From assembly GCA_963696105.1 (NCBI GenBank), contig CAVOIP010000005.1:1054001-1118000 (forward strand): 64,000 nucleotides of DNA. The letters are read 5' to 3'. Positions 43,914 to 53,036 of the stretch are shown here, piece after piece (positions within the stretch are counted from its first letter, which is position 1; each line of letters begins with the position of its first letter). Below the pieces are notes generated by a model. It saw only the letters and a list, made by a program, of their open reading frames with translations. It was not told the DNA's origin and did not search any database. Made by a program: the position numbers and the translations under genes. This stretch comes from CAVRTM01 sp963696105. Lineage in GTDB: Bacteria > Actinomycetota > Actinomycetes > Actinomycetales > Dermatophilaceae.

Positions 43914-44483
43914 TCACCGCCTGCCGGGCAGCGGGTCGCGCCCGATGAAGCCGAGCAGGCGGGTCTGCACGTCGGCGTCGCCCGGCACCGGCACCCGCGG
44001 GCCGAACTGCCCCGAGGACCGCATCAGCTCCTCGATCGGCTCCATTCCGGCGAGCAGATCGGCGCAGGCCTGGGGGTCGAGGCGCTCGTCCTGGCCGGTG
44101 GCGCGGGCCAGGTCCCAGGTGTGCATGAACACGTCCGAGGTGTAGAACCGGTCGACCGCGTCGGGCAACGGCATCTCCCCCACCATCGGGTGCCGGAAGG
44201 GAGTGGCCGCCTCCGGCCCGTCGAGCAGCCGCTGCACCGCGTCGGCGTGCACCTGCCAGGCGCCGACCGGGTCCTGCGCCGGCGAGGGGCCGCGGTCGAG
44301 GACCAGTCCGGTCGCACTGCCCAGAAAGTCCGGGAACCACTCGACCAGGTGGGCGACCACGTCCCGCGCGCGCCATCCGGCCACCGGGGCCGGCGCGTCC
44401 CAGTCGGAGGCGCCCCGCACCCGTGCGGTGAAGTCGGTGGCCACCGCGCGATGGCGCCCGGCCGGGTCGGCGGGCAGAGTCAC
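43914..44483 (-). CDS. TIGR03086/DinB-type protein
   Basis: A 189-residue protein of the same group as the one at 346-948. RHRAVATDFTARVRGASDWD and PVAGWRARDVVAHLVEWFPD form the first half, with one likely metal-ligand histidine; TSDVFMHTWDLARATGQDER supplies the second. It is the last gene of a three-gene operon: its GTG start overlaps the SRPBCC stop by four bases, which in turn overlaps the ArsR-type gene. Thiol-dependent detoxification is plausible for the family, but no substrate is known. Confidence 0.87.
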   Translation of the reverse strand: MTLPADPAGRHRAVATDFTARVRGASDWDAPAPVAGWRARDVVAHLVEWFPDFLGSATGLVLDRGPSPAQDPVGAWQVHADAVQRLLDGPEAATPFRHPMVGEMPLPDAVDRFYTSDVFMHTWDLARATGQDERLDPQACADLLAGMEPIEELMRSSGQFGPRVPVPGDADVQTRLLGFIGRDPLPGRR

Positions 44484-44974
44484 GGCGTCGCGCCCTCGTC
44501 GGCGGCAAGCAGGGCGTCGAGCTTGGCGTAGCCCTGGTCCACGCCGACCTCCATCCCGCTGCGCAGCCACGCGTCCCGACCCTCGAAGCTGTCGCTCAGC
44601 GACTGTGCGTGCAGCCGGGTGCGGCCGTCGCCGAGGTCCTCGAAGGTGAGCGTCTCCAGCGCGACGGCGTCCGGTTGGCCCTCCCACGTGAAGGTCTGCA
44701 CGATCCGGTCCGGTCGGACCTCGTGGAAACAGCCGTGGAAGCCGAACTCCTCCCCGTCCCGGGCGGCGACGTAGCGCCAGCTGCCTCCCGTGCTGGGGTC
44801 CCAGCGATCCAGGGTCGTCCGCATCCCGTCCGGGCCGACCCACCGGACGAACAGCTCGGGGTCGGTGTGCGCCCGGAACAGCTGGGCGGGGGTCGCCGCG
44901 AAGTCGCGGGTGATGCGGATGATCGGGACCGTCGGGTCCGCCTCGATCGCCGCCTGGGTCGTCGTGTGGTTCAT
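44480..44974 (-). CDS. SRPBCC/AHSA1-family protein
   Basis: A 164-residue START-like protein of the AHSA1 type. ITRDFAATPAQLFRAHTDPE opens the domain, LFVRWVGPDGMRTTLDRWDP follows, and the closing helix holds SGMEVGVDQGYAKLDALLA. Such proteins form a deep hydrophobic pocket; many are coded next to ArsR-type regulators, as here. The start overlaps the regulator stop (ATGA) and the stop overlaps the next gene (GTGA). The ligand is unknown. Confidence 0.9.
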   Translation of the reverse strand: MNHTTTQAAIEADPTVPIIRITRDFAATPAQLFRAHTDPELFVRWVGPDGMRTTLDRWDPSTGGSWRYVAARDGEEFGFHGCFHEVRPDRIVQTFTWEGQPDAVALETLTFEDLGDGRTRLHAQSLSDSFEGRDAWLRSGMEVGVDQGYAKLDALLAADEGATP

Positions 44975-45330
44975 GCCGTCTCCTCGGTGCGTGGGCGGTG
45001 CCCCGCCTCGTCGTCGTCCATCTGCTCCAGCACGGCGTCCAGCCGCCGATACCGCGCCTCGGCCCGCCGGCGGTAGCGCTCGATCCACGCCGTCATCAGG
45101 TCGAAGACGTCTGCCTCCAGGTGCACGGGGCTGCGGCGCCCCTCCCCGCGGCGGCTGACCAGCCCGGCCTGCTCCAGCACCTTCAGGTGCCGGGAGATGG
45201 CCTGCACGCTCATCTGGTACGGCGCCGCCAGCTGCCCCACGGTGGCGTCGCCCTCGGTCAGCCGCGCCACCAGGTCCCGCCGGGTCGGATCGGCCACGGC
45301 GGCGAACACCTGCGTCAGCGGGTCAGTCAT
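44971..45330 (-). CDS. ArsR-family transcriptional regulator
   Basis: A 119-residue winged-helix regulator. FAAVADPTRRDLVARLTEGD, QLAAPYQMSVQAISRHLKVL (recognition helix) and RRGEGRRSPVHLEA (wing) are typical of the SRPBCC-associated ArsR subgroup, which lacks the cysteine metal site; none of the CxC motifs of ArsR or SmtB is present. It heads a coupled operon with the SRPBCC and TIGR03086 genes. GGAGG seven bases upstream fixes the ATG at 45330. The dyad at 45389-45406 over its promoter is the probable operator. Confidence 0.93.
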   Translation of the reverse strand: MTDPLTQVFAAVADPTRRDLVARLTEGDATVGQLAAPYQMSVQAISRHLKVLEQAGLVSRRGEGRRSPVHLEADVFDLMTAWIERYRRRAEARYRRLDAVLEQMDDDEAGHRPRTEETA

Positions 45331-45363
45331 GTCGGGCCTCCGCACCGTCCCTGCCTGCGTGAC

Positions 45364-45406
45364 ACGGTAGGACCGCTCGAGGACGGTCGTCAACCTCTTC
45401 GTTGAC
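45364..45406 (-). promoter_or_regulatory. Promoter with overlapping ArsR operator
   Basis: On the leftward strand TTGACG (complement of 45388-45393) and TACCGT (complement of 45364-45369) are 18 bases apart, a fair housekeeping promoter pointing at the ArsR operon. The -35 box lies inside a perfect dyad, GTCAAC (45389-45394), six bases, GTTGAC (45401-45406). A bound dimer would block polymerase, giving self-repression. Confidence 0.65.
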
Positions 45407-45517
45407 AAGGACGCCGAGCCCGGACGCCGCCCGGGTCGGACGTGGGAGCCTCTGGCCCCCGCAGGAGGAACCGGGACCTGCGTCGGAGGCCTTGACCCGC
45501 GGACGTAGCGTGGGTGC

Positions 45518-46909
45518 ATGACCTCCCCCGACCGCCCGGACACGCTGGGCCAGCTGCGCGACACCGGCTACGCGACGCGCACGGTGAAGCAGGAGATCCG
45601 TGCCAACCTGCTCGACCGGCTGCGGTCGGGCCGGCCGGCCTTCCCCGGCATCGTCGGCTTCGACGACACCGTCCTGCCCGAGCTCGAGACCGCGCTGCTG
45701 GCCGGCCACGACCTGGTGCTCCTGGGCGAGCGCGGACAGGGCAAGACCCGCCTGATGCGCACCCTGGTCGAGCTCCTCGACGAGTGGAGCCCCGTCGTCG
45801 CCGGCTGCGAGATCAACGACGACCCGCTGGCCCCCGAGTGCGTGCGCTGCCGGCGGCTGCTCGAGGAGGTCGGCGACGAGCTGCCGGTCACCTGGCGGCA
45901 CCGCACCGAGCGCTACACCGAGAAGCTGGCCACTCCCGACACCAGCGTCGGCGACCTCGTCGGCGACGTCGACCCGGTCAAGGTCGCCCAGGGCCGGACC
46001 CTCGGCGACCCCGAGACGGTGCACTACGGGCTGGTGCCGCGCACCAACCGCGGCGTGTTCGGGCTGAACGAGCTGCCCGACCTCGCCGAGCGGATCCAGG
46101 TCGCGATGTTCAACGTGCTGGAGGAGCGCGACATCCAGATCCGCGGCTACTCCCTGCGGCTGCCGCTGGACCTGCTGCTGGTCGCCACGGCCAACCCTGA
46201 GGACTACACCAACCGCGGCCGGATCATCACGCCGCTGAAGGACCGCTTCGGTGCCGAGATCCGCACCCACTACCAGCTCGACGTCGATGACGAGGTGCGC
46301 CTGATCAGCCAGGAGGCCGCCGTGGTCGCCGAGGTGCCCGAGCACCTCGTCGAGGTCGTCGCCCGGTTCACCCGCGGCCTGCGCGCCTCCTCCTCGATCG
46401 ACCAGCGCTCCGGGGTGTCCGCCCGGTTCTCGATCGCCGCGACCGAGGGCATCGCCGCCTCCGCGCTGCGCCGCTCGGCCCGGGTGGCCGACCCCGAGGC
46501 CGTGGCCCGCACCTGCGACGTGCCGACCGTGGTGCCGACGCTGCTGGGCAAGGTCGAGTTCGAGATGGGCGAGGAGGGCCGCGAGCGCGACGTGCTCGAC
46601 CACCTGCTCAAGGTCGCCTTCGCCGAGACGTTCCGGGCCCGCCTGGCCGGGCTGGACCTGTCCGGCTTCACCGACCTGTTCGCCGAGGGCGCCGTCGTCG
46701 AGACCGGTGAGCTCGTGCCGGCCGCCGACCTGCTCCAGCAGCTGGGCACGGTGCCGGGCCTGTCCAAGGTGCTCGACCGGCTCGGCCACGGCGACGACGC
46801 CTCCCCCGGTGAGGTCGCCGCCGCGGTCGAGTTCGTGCTGGAGGGGCTGCACCTGACCCGCCGGATCGACAAGGACTCCGTGGCCGGCCGCACCGTCTAC
46901 GGCGCCTAG
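45518..46909 (+). CDS. MoxR/magnesium-chelatase-like AAA+ ATPase
   Basis: A 463-residue AAA+ ATPase like the I subunit of magnesium chelatase and MoxR proteins. GHDLVLLGERGQGKTRLM is Walker A, RGVFGLNELPDLAERIQVAM is Walker B with its helix insert, and LLLVATANPEDYTNRGRII carries sensor 1 and the arginine finger region. C-terminal helical domains follow. These ATPases work with a VWA-domain partner to remodel or insert cofactors into target proteins; the VWA gene follows after four bases. The target is unknown. ATG 45518 is taken as start. Confidence 0.9.
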   Translation: MTSPDRPDTLGQLRDTGYATRTVKQEIRANLLDRLRSGRPAFPGIVGFDDTVLPELETALLAGHDLVLLGERGQGKTRLMRTLVELLDEWSPVVAGCEINDDPLAPECVRCRRLLEEVGDELPVTWRHRTERYTEKLATPDTSVGDLVGDVDPVKVAQGRTLGDPETVHYGLVPRTNRGVFGLNELPDLAERIQVAMFNVLEERDIQIRGYSLRLPLDLLLVATANPEDYTNRGRIITPLKDRFGAEIRTHYQLDVDDEVRLISQEAAVVAEVPEHLVEVVARFTRGLRASSSIDQRSGVSARFSIAATEGIAASALRRSARVADPEAVARTCDVPTVVPTLLGKVEFEMGEEGRERDVLDHLLKVAFAETFRARLAGLDLSGFTDLFAEGAVVETGELVPAADLLQQLGTVPGLSKVLDRLGHGDDASPGEVAAAVEFVLEGLHLTRRIDKDSVAGRTVYGA

Positions 46910-46913
46910 CGCG

Positions 46914-48893
46914 ATGCCCGACCGCGACCCGTTCGTCCACGGCCGGTTCCGCTACGGGCCCTGGCACGGCGGCCCGGACCCGCTCGCGCCGCCGTACGAC
47001 GTCCGCGCGGCCCTGGACGAGGTCGGCCGCGACGTCCTGGCCGGCGGCAGCCTCAACGAGGCGCTGCGCGAGCTGCTGCGCCGCGGGCTGGACGGGCGCC
47101 CCGGCCTCGACGAGCTCGGCGACCGGGTCCGCCGGATGCGCCGGAAGGCGCGCCGCCGCGGCGACCTGGCCGGCACGCTGGACCAGGTCCGCGCCGCGCT
47201 GGACCAGGCCCTGGCCGCCGAACGGGACACCCTCGCCGGCCAGGACGACGACGCGGCCCGGCTGGCCGAGATGGAGCTGGCGACGCTGCCGGACGACGTG
47301 GCCGGACAGGTCCGGGCCCTCGCCGACTACGACTGGCAGTCACCCGAGGCCCGTGCGGCGTACGAGTCGATCAAGGACATGCTCCGGAACGAGGTCCTCG
47401 ACGCCCAGTTCGCCGGGATGAAGCAGGCGCTGACCTCCGGCGACCCGCAGGCGATGCAGGCGGTGCGCGACATGCTCGCCGACCTCAACGCGCTGCTGGC
47501 GGCGCACGCCCGTGGCGAGGACACCACCGACCACTTCAACGAGTTCATGGGCAAGCACGGCGACCTCTTCCCCGAGGAGCCGAAGGACGTCGACGAGCTG
47601 ATCGACGCGCTGGCCCGCCGGCAGGCCGCCGCGGCGCGGATGATGGCCTCGCTCAGCCCGGAGCAGCGCGAGGAGCTGGCCCAGCTGATGAGCGACGCGC
47701 TCGCCGACGCCGACCTGGCCTCGGAGATGGCCCAGCTCTCGGACAACCTGCGGGCGCTGCGCCCCGGGATGGACCAGCGCAGCCCGGTCGGGATGCAGCC
47801 CGGCGGGCGAGTCCGCTCGGCTACAGCGACGCGGTCGAGGCGGTGGCCGAGCTGGCCGACCTCGAGTCCCTCGAGCAGCAGCTGGCCCAGGGCTACCCCG
47901 GCTCGACCCTGGACGACGTGGACGTCGAGCGGCTGGAGCAGCGGCTGGGCTCCGCCGCGGCGCGCGACCTGCGAGGCGCTGCGCGAGCTCGAGCGCGAGC
48001 TGGAGAAGCAGGGCTACCTCTCCCGCGGCGACGACGGGCTGCGGCTCACCCCGCGGGCCGTACGGCGCCTCGGCGAGACCGCGCTCAAGAGCGTCTTCGC
48101 CACCCTCGATGCCAGCGGCCGCGGTGACCACGACGACCAGCACACCGGCCAGGCCGACGAGCGCACCGGCCTGACCCGGCCCTGGGTGTTCGGCGACGAG
48201 CTGCCGCTCGACGCCGTCGCGCACGGTCGCCAACGCGCTCAGCCGGGCGGGGCTGCCCTCGGGCGGGGTGCAGCTGAGGGTCGAGGACTTCGAGGTGGTC
48301 GAGACCGAGCGGCGCACGACCGCCGCGGTCGCCCTCTGCGTCGACCTGTCGTACTCGATGGTGCAGGAGGGCCGCTGGGGCCCGATGAAGCAGACCGCGC
48401 TGGCGCTCTCGCACCTGGTGGAGACCCGGTTCCGCCAGGACGCCCTGCAGGTGATCGGGTTCAACCTCGCCGCGCGCCGGCTCTCACCGGTGCAGCTGGC
48501 CGACGCCGAGCCCGAATGGGTGCAGGGCACCAACCTGCAGCACGCGCTGATGCTGGCCTCACGGCACGTGCGCCGCCATCCGGACGCCGAGCCGGTCGTG
48601 CTCGTGGTCACCGACGGCGAGCCGACCGCCCGCATCGGCGACGACGGCGTGCCGGAGTTCCAGTGGCCGACCACCCAGCAGACGCTGCGCGACACCGTGG
48701 CCCAGGTGGACGAGCTCAGCCCGGTACGGCGCCACGCTGAACGTGTTCATGCTCGGCGACGACCCGGGACTGGCCCGGTTCGTCGACGCCATCGCCCGGC
48801 GTGCCGGTGGCCGGGTCTTCACCCCCGACCTCGGCCGGCTCGGCGAGTACGTCGTCGCGCGACTACCTGCGCGCTCGCCGCGGCCGCCGGTAG
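46914..48893 (+). pseudogene. VWA-domain partner of the MoxR ATPase, five frame breaks
   Basis: A VWA-domain gene of about 660 codons. The N-terminal half (MPDRDPFVHGRFRYGPWHGG, ARAAYESIKDMLRNEVLDAQ, DHFNEFMGKHGDLFPEEPKD) is helical and runs to about 47810 in one frame. Then come breaks near 47810, 47970, 48225, 48725 and 48858. LSGSM-like VDLSYSMVQEGRWG is the metal-ion-dependent adhesion site (DxSxS), and VVTDGEPTARIGD holds its later acids. The final DYLRARRGRR ends at the TAG 48891-48893 only after the last shift. It would form a chelatase-like pair with the ATPase. All parts are conserved, so indel errors are likely. Confidence 0.8.
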
Positions 48894-48983
48894 CGGCGCC
48901 GCGGATCACCCCGGGAGGAGGGTGCGGCAGCCGCACGCCGGTTGCAGCGTGGCTGTGTCAGTGACGCCACCGAAGGAGCACCC

Positions 48984-49304
48984 ATGAGCCGCTACCTGTT
49001 CATCGCCCGGTACGACAGCACCGGCGCCCAGGGCGTTCTGGCCAAGGGGGGAAGGGCCCGGGCGAGCGCGATCGAGAAGGCGGTCGCCGACCTCGGTGGG
49101 CGCATGGAGACCTTCGACTTCGCCTTCGGCAAGGACGACGTCTACACCCTCTGCGAGCTGCCCGACAACCAGGCCGCCGCGGCAGTCGCGCTCACGGTGA
49201 ACTCCACCGGGCGCGCCCACGTCCGGACCGTGGTCCTGATGACTCCCGAGGACGTCGACGCCGCGACCCGGCAGAGCGTCAACTACGCGGCCCCCGGCAG
49301 CTGA
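48984..49304 (+). CDS. GYD-domain protein
   Basis: A 106-residue protein of the GYD family (dimeric alpha-beta barrel). SRYLFIARYDSTGAQGVLAK, RMETFDFAFGKDDVYTLCEL and AVALTVNSTGRAHVRTVVLM match the pattern, although the name-giving Gly-Tyr-Asp is here GKDD. Function is unknown. The ATG at 48984 has GGAG nine bases upstream. It lies 90 bases after the VWA gene on the same strand and converges on the PCD-VOC gene. Confidence 0.85.
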   Translation: MSRYLFIARYDSTGAQGVLAKGGRARASAIEKAVADLGGRMETFDFAFGKDDVYTLCELPDNQAAAAVALTVNSTGRAHVRTVVLMTPEDVDAATRQSVNYAAPGS

Positions 49305-49339
49305 CCGATCCCCGGGCGCCATGAGCTCTGCGCCCGTCC

Positions 49340-49990
49340 TCAGTCGCGGCCCCTCCAGGTCGCCACGTCGACCTCGTTGCCCTCGCCGTCGGCCAGGGTC
49401 CACCAGGCCGGCGCGTACTCGTCGCTGACGAGGTGGCCGCCGGCCTCGATCGCCGCCGCGACCCGGGCCTCGGCCCGGTCGTGCGGGACCCAGACGTCGA
49501 TGTGCAGCCGGTTGCGCTGGGGTCGGGGCTGGTCCATCGCCTCGAACCAGATCGAGGGCCCGCGGCCGTGCGGGTCCAGGACGTCCTCGTCCCCCTCCTG
49601 GCGGTAGCCGAGCACGGCCCGCCAGAAGGGGAGGACGTCCGGGCCGACGAGCGCGTCGATGGTGAGGTCGACCTGCTGCACGGCGGCGGGCTCGGCGGGG
49701 ATGTCGAGCTCGCGCGCGGCGAGGGAGATCCGCCGGGCCAGCGCGACGTCGTGCTCGCTGAGCCCCTGGACGTCGTGCGTGGTCAGCCGCACGGTCACCC
49801 CGCCGTAGCGCAGGTCGACGTCGGGGTGGTGGTTCGCCGCCTCGGCCATCTCGCCGATGGCGTCCACCAGCTCGACGCCGGCCGTGAACGAGCCCGTGCG
49901 GAAGTACGCGCACGCCCCGTTGGCCACCACCCGCCAGTCGTCGACCCCGTCGGCCTCGTGGAACTGGCGCGGCGTCATCCGTTCGCTCAT
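49340..49990 (-). CDS. Pterin-4a-carbinolamine dehydratase fused to a VOC domain
   Basis: A 216-residue two-domain protein. Residues 1-95 are a 4a-hydroxytetrahydrobiopterin dehydratase (PCD/DCoH): FTAGVELVDAIGEMAEAANH, HPDVDLRYGGVTVRLTTHDV and GLSEHDVALARRIS include the catalytic HHP and distal His. Residues 100-216 are a glyoxalase/VOC-like domain with LPFWRAVLGYRQEGDED and RLHIDVWVPHDRAEARV. PCD recycles oxidised pterin cofactors. The VOC part may bind a substrate or regulate; its role is unknown. ATG 49990 is preferred to one three codons upstream. FolE, at 56866, is another pterin gene in the window. Confidence 0.88.
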   Translation of the reverse strand: MSERMTPRQFHEADGVDDWRVVANGACAYFRTGSFTAGVELVDAIGEMAEAANHHPDVDLRYGGVTVRLTTHDVQGLSEHDVALARRISLAARELDIPAEPAAVQQVDLTIDALVGPDVLPFWRAVLGYRQEGDEDVLDPHGRGPSIWFEAMDQPRPQRNRLHIDVWVPHDRAEARVAAAIEAGGHLVSDEYAPAWWTLADGEGNEVDVATWRGRD

Positions 49991-50116
49991 GCCGTTCAAC
50001 GTACTCCCGGGTCCGGCCCCAGCAAGGGCTCCGGCATACCACCTCGGTGGTTCGTCAGCGGACGGCCACGGACTTCAGGGTGCAGAGCGGTCACCGCATA
50101 CCCGGGAGTCTTGTAT

Positions 50117-50132
50117 TCGAACGTACGTTCGA
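50117..50132. promoter_or_regulatory. LexA (SOS) box
   Basis: TCGAACGTACGTTCGA is a perfect 16-base palindrome that matches the actinobacterial LexA operator consensus TCGAAC-N4-GTTCGA. It lies 13 bases before the ATG of the DUF222-HNH gene, so repression by LexA and induction by DNA damage are expected. Confidence 0.85.
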
Positions 50133-50145
50133 TCATCATGGGTTG

Positions 50146-51506
50146 ATGGAGCCAGCCGGGCCGGAGGTCAGCACGAGGACCGTGCGAGCCTGGCTGGGTG
50201 ACCTGGGCCGCCTGGCCCCCGCCGATGACGCCAACCGGGTCGAGGCGTTGCGGGCGTTGGAGGAACTCAAATCCGCCGCGGCCGCCGCGCAGGCGCGGAT
50301 CACGGTGGCGTTCGCGGCCTCCCAGCGGGCCGGGCAGGTCGCTGCCGGAGTGCCCGACGGGCAGGTCGGGGCGGGCATCGGTGCGCAGGTCGCGTTGGCC
50401 CGCCGGGACAGCCCGGCCCGCGGCACGCGGCATCTGGGGCTGGCCCAGGCGTTGGTCGAGATGCCCCACACCGCGGCGGCGTTCACCGCCGGGCAGGTCA
50501 GCGAGTGGCGGGTCACCCTGGCCGTGCGGGAGACCGCCTGCCTCAGCCGGCAGGACCGGGGCGTGGTGGACGCCGAGCTCGCTGGGCTTCCCGGCGGGCT
50601 GTGCGCGCTGGGGGATCGCGGCACCGAGCACGCCTGCCGGCGGATCGCCTACCGGCTCGACCCGACCGCGTTCACCAGGAGGTCCGCTCAGGCGGTCACC
50701 CAGCGGCGGGTCAGCCTGCGCCCGGCACCAGAGACCATGTGCCTGCTGAGCGGGCTGCTCCCGGTCGCCCAGGGCGTCGCGGTCCACGCCGCCCTGACCC
50801 GGCACGCCGACACCCTGCGCGCCGGCGGTGACGTCCGCAGCCGCGGGCAGATCATGGCCGACACCCTGGTCGAACGCGTCACCGGACAGGCCACCGCCCG
50901 CGCCGTCCCGGTCGAGGTCCAACTCGTGATGACCGACACCACCCTGCTTGGCGAGGACCCGACCCCGGCCCACCTGCACGGCTACGGCCCGGTCCCGGCA
51001 CCGCTGGTCCGGGCCTGGCTGGCCGACACCACCGCCGCAGTATGGGTGCGCCGGCTCTACACCCGCCCCCAGACCCCCGCCCTGGTCGCGATGGAGTCCA
51101 CCCGCCGGGCCTTCCCGGCGGGCTGCGCCGGTTCATCAGCATCCGGGACCAGACCTGCCGCACCCCCTGGTGCGACGCCCCGATCCGCCACGCTGACCAT
51201 CCGGTCCGGCACGCCGACGGCGGCCCGACCACCGCATCCAACAGCCAAGGACTCTGCACCGCCTGCAACCTGGCCAAGGAAGCCCCCGGCTGGCGCGCTC
51301 ACACCAGCCGCGACGGCGCCGTCCACACCCGCACCCCCACCGGCCACCACCACCTCAGCCCCGTCCCCCGAAGTCCCGTCGCCGGACCACCACACCCACA
51401 GCCAGACCGACAGCGACACCCACAGCTCGACCCGGCCGCCCGCAGCCGCGGACCCTCACGCTCACTCCTCGAGACGCACCTCGAGCACCTCGCGCTCACC
51501 GGATGA
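50146..51506 (+). pseudogene. DUF222-HNH endonuclease-like gene, one frame break
   Basis: A DUF222-HNH protein of about 453 codons, a family that is amplified in Actinobacteria. The DUF222 part runs from ATG 50146 (VEALRALEELKSAAAAAQAR, RHLGLAQALVEMPHTAAAFT, GQIMADTLVERVTGQ). A break near 51118, repaired by one missing G, leads to RRFISIRDQTCRTPWCDAPI and HADHPVRHADGGPTTASNSQ, GLCTACNLAKE, the HNH nuclease core with its zinc cysteines. The tail is His/Pro/Arg-rich. The LexA box directly upstream links it to the SOS response. Its DNA target is unknown. Confidence 0.83.
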
Positions 51507-51590
51507 GAACCGCGACGCGTCGGGGACCACGCGGCGGTGCGCCGGTGAGCGTCCCTCCGGCGCACCGCACCACACCGCGCGTCTCCGCGC

Positions 51591-53036
51591 TCAGGAAGCG
51601 GTCACGCGCTCCCGGTCCACGGTGTCCAGCTCGTCCTTGAACCGGCCGGGCCGGCGCAGCGCCTGCTCGATCTGCTCCAGGCTGCGCCCCTTGGGCTCGG
51701 GTACGTACCGGACGACGAAGGCGATGCAGACCACGTTCATCAGCGCGTACACCAGGAAGGTCGCCGTGCGGCCGATGCTGTTGACCGCGGTCAGCGCCGT
51801 GAGGGCGATGAGCAGGTCGAAGCCCCACAAGGTGACCGCCGCCAAGCTGGTGGCCGGGCCCCGCACGGCCAACGGCAGGATCTCCGGCCCGATCAGCCAG
51901 ACGACCGCTTGCATGCTGGCGCCGTTGAGGAAGATGTAGGCGAACAGCGACAGGACGATGACCCACTGCTGGGCGATCGAGGTCTCCTTCGGCAGGAACG
52001 ACAGCGCCAGCACCGCCATGGCGAGCGCCGATCCCGGCATCAGAAGGAGCAGGATGCGGCGGCGGCCGATCCTGTCCACCAGCAGCGCGCCGGTGATGCC
52101 GGCGGCGACGAGCATGACCCCGATGCCGATGCCGGTGAGCAGGGCGACGGAGTCACCGAACCCGGCGTCGGTCAGCACCGTCGGCGCGTAGTAGACGACG
52201 GCGTTGATGCCGGTCAGCTGGGAGAACATCGCGATGCCCAGGGCGACCAGGATCGCCGGACGCAGCCACGCCTTGCGCATCTGCGTCCACGCGCGCCCGG
52301 GCGTCGTGTCCTGCACGCCGCGGATGTCGGCGATCTCGGCCTCGACGTCATCGCCGGGCCGGCGCAGCCGTGCCAGCACCGCGCGCGCCTCGTCCAGGCG
52401 CCCGGACTCGACGAGCCAGCGAGGGCTCTCCGGCAGCGCCATCATGCCGACGAGGAGGACGGCCGCCGGGATGGTGGCCAGCGCGAACATCCAGCGCCAG
52501 CCACCACTGCCGGCCAGGAGGTAGCCGCAGACATAGGCCACCAGCTGGCCGATCGCGACCATCAGCTGGAACAGCACCATCAGCCGTCCGCGGATCTTCG
52601 ACGGGGCGACCTCGGCGATGTAGACCGGCACCATGGCGGAGGCGCCTCCGACCGACAGGCCGAGGACGAACCGCGCGGCGATGAGCGTGCCGGTGCTCGG
52701 GGCGACCGCGGCGGCGACCGCACCGATGCCGAAGATCACCGCCACGGCCATGACCACCCGCTTGCGACCGAGCCGGTTGGACAGCGCGCCGCCCGTGACC
52801 GCCCCGACCATCGCGCCGACGAGGATCGCGCTGACCACGACCTCCTGCGCGCGTGAGGACAGGTCGAAGTCACGGCTCAGGAACAGCAGGGCGCTGGAGA
52901 TGATGCCGGTGTCGTAGCCGAACAGCAGGCCGCCGAGGGCGGAGACGCCGGCCACGGCGTAGACGAGGCGCGGCTGCGGCTGGTGGCTGTCGTCGCCGGA
53001 CCCCACGTGGGCGTCGACGGACGCGGGTGCGCTCAC
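51591..53036 (-). CDS. Sugar porter, MFS family
   Basis: A 481-residue transporter with 12 membrane helices. GGLLFGYDTGIISSALLFLS in helix 1, NRLGRKRVV between helices 2 and 3, PESPRWLVESGRLDEARAVL after helix 6, and VPEPKGRSLEQIE after helix 12 are sugar porter signatures; the QLTGINAVVYYAPTV segment in helix 7 contacts hexoses. It probably imports a hexose or inositol by proton symport. The GTG start at 53036 overlaps the stop of the PhyH-like gene (GTGA), so the two are coupled and would share LacI control. Confidence 0.92.
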   Translation of the reverse strand: MSAPASVDAHVGSGDDSHQPQPRLVYAVAGVSALGGLLFGYDTGIISSALLFLSRDFDLSSRAQEVVVSAILVGAMVGAVTGGALSNRLGRKRVVMAVAVIFGIGAVAAAVAPSTGTLIAARFVLGLSVGGASAMVPVYIAEVAPSKIRGRLMVLFQLMVAIGQLVAYVCGYLLAGSGGWRWMFALATIPAAVLLVGMMALPESPRWLVESGRLDEARAVLARLRRPGDDVEAEIADIRGVQDTTPGRAWTQMRKAWLRPAILVALGIAMFSQLTGINAVVYYAPTVLTDAGFGDSVALLTGIGIGVMLVAAGITGALLVDRIGRRRILLLLMPGSALAMAVLALSFLPKETSIAQQWVIVLSLFAYIFLNGASMQAVVWLIGPEILPLAVRGPATSLAAVTLWGFDLLIALTALTAVNSIGRTATFLVYALMNVVCIAFVVRYVPEPKGRSLEQIEQALRRPGRFKDELDTVDRERVTAS

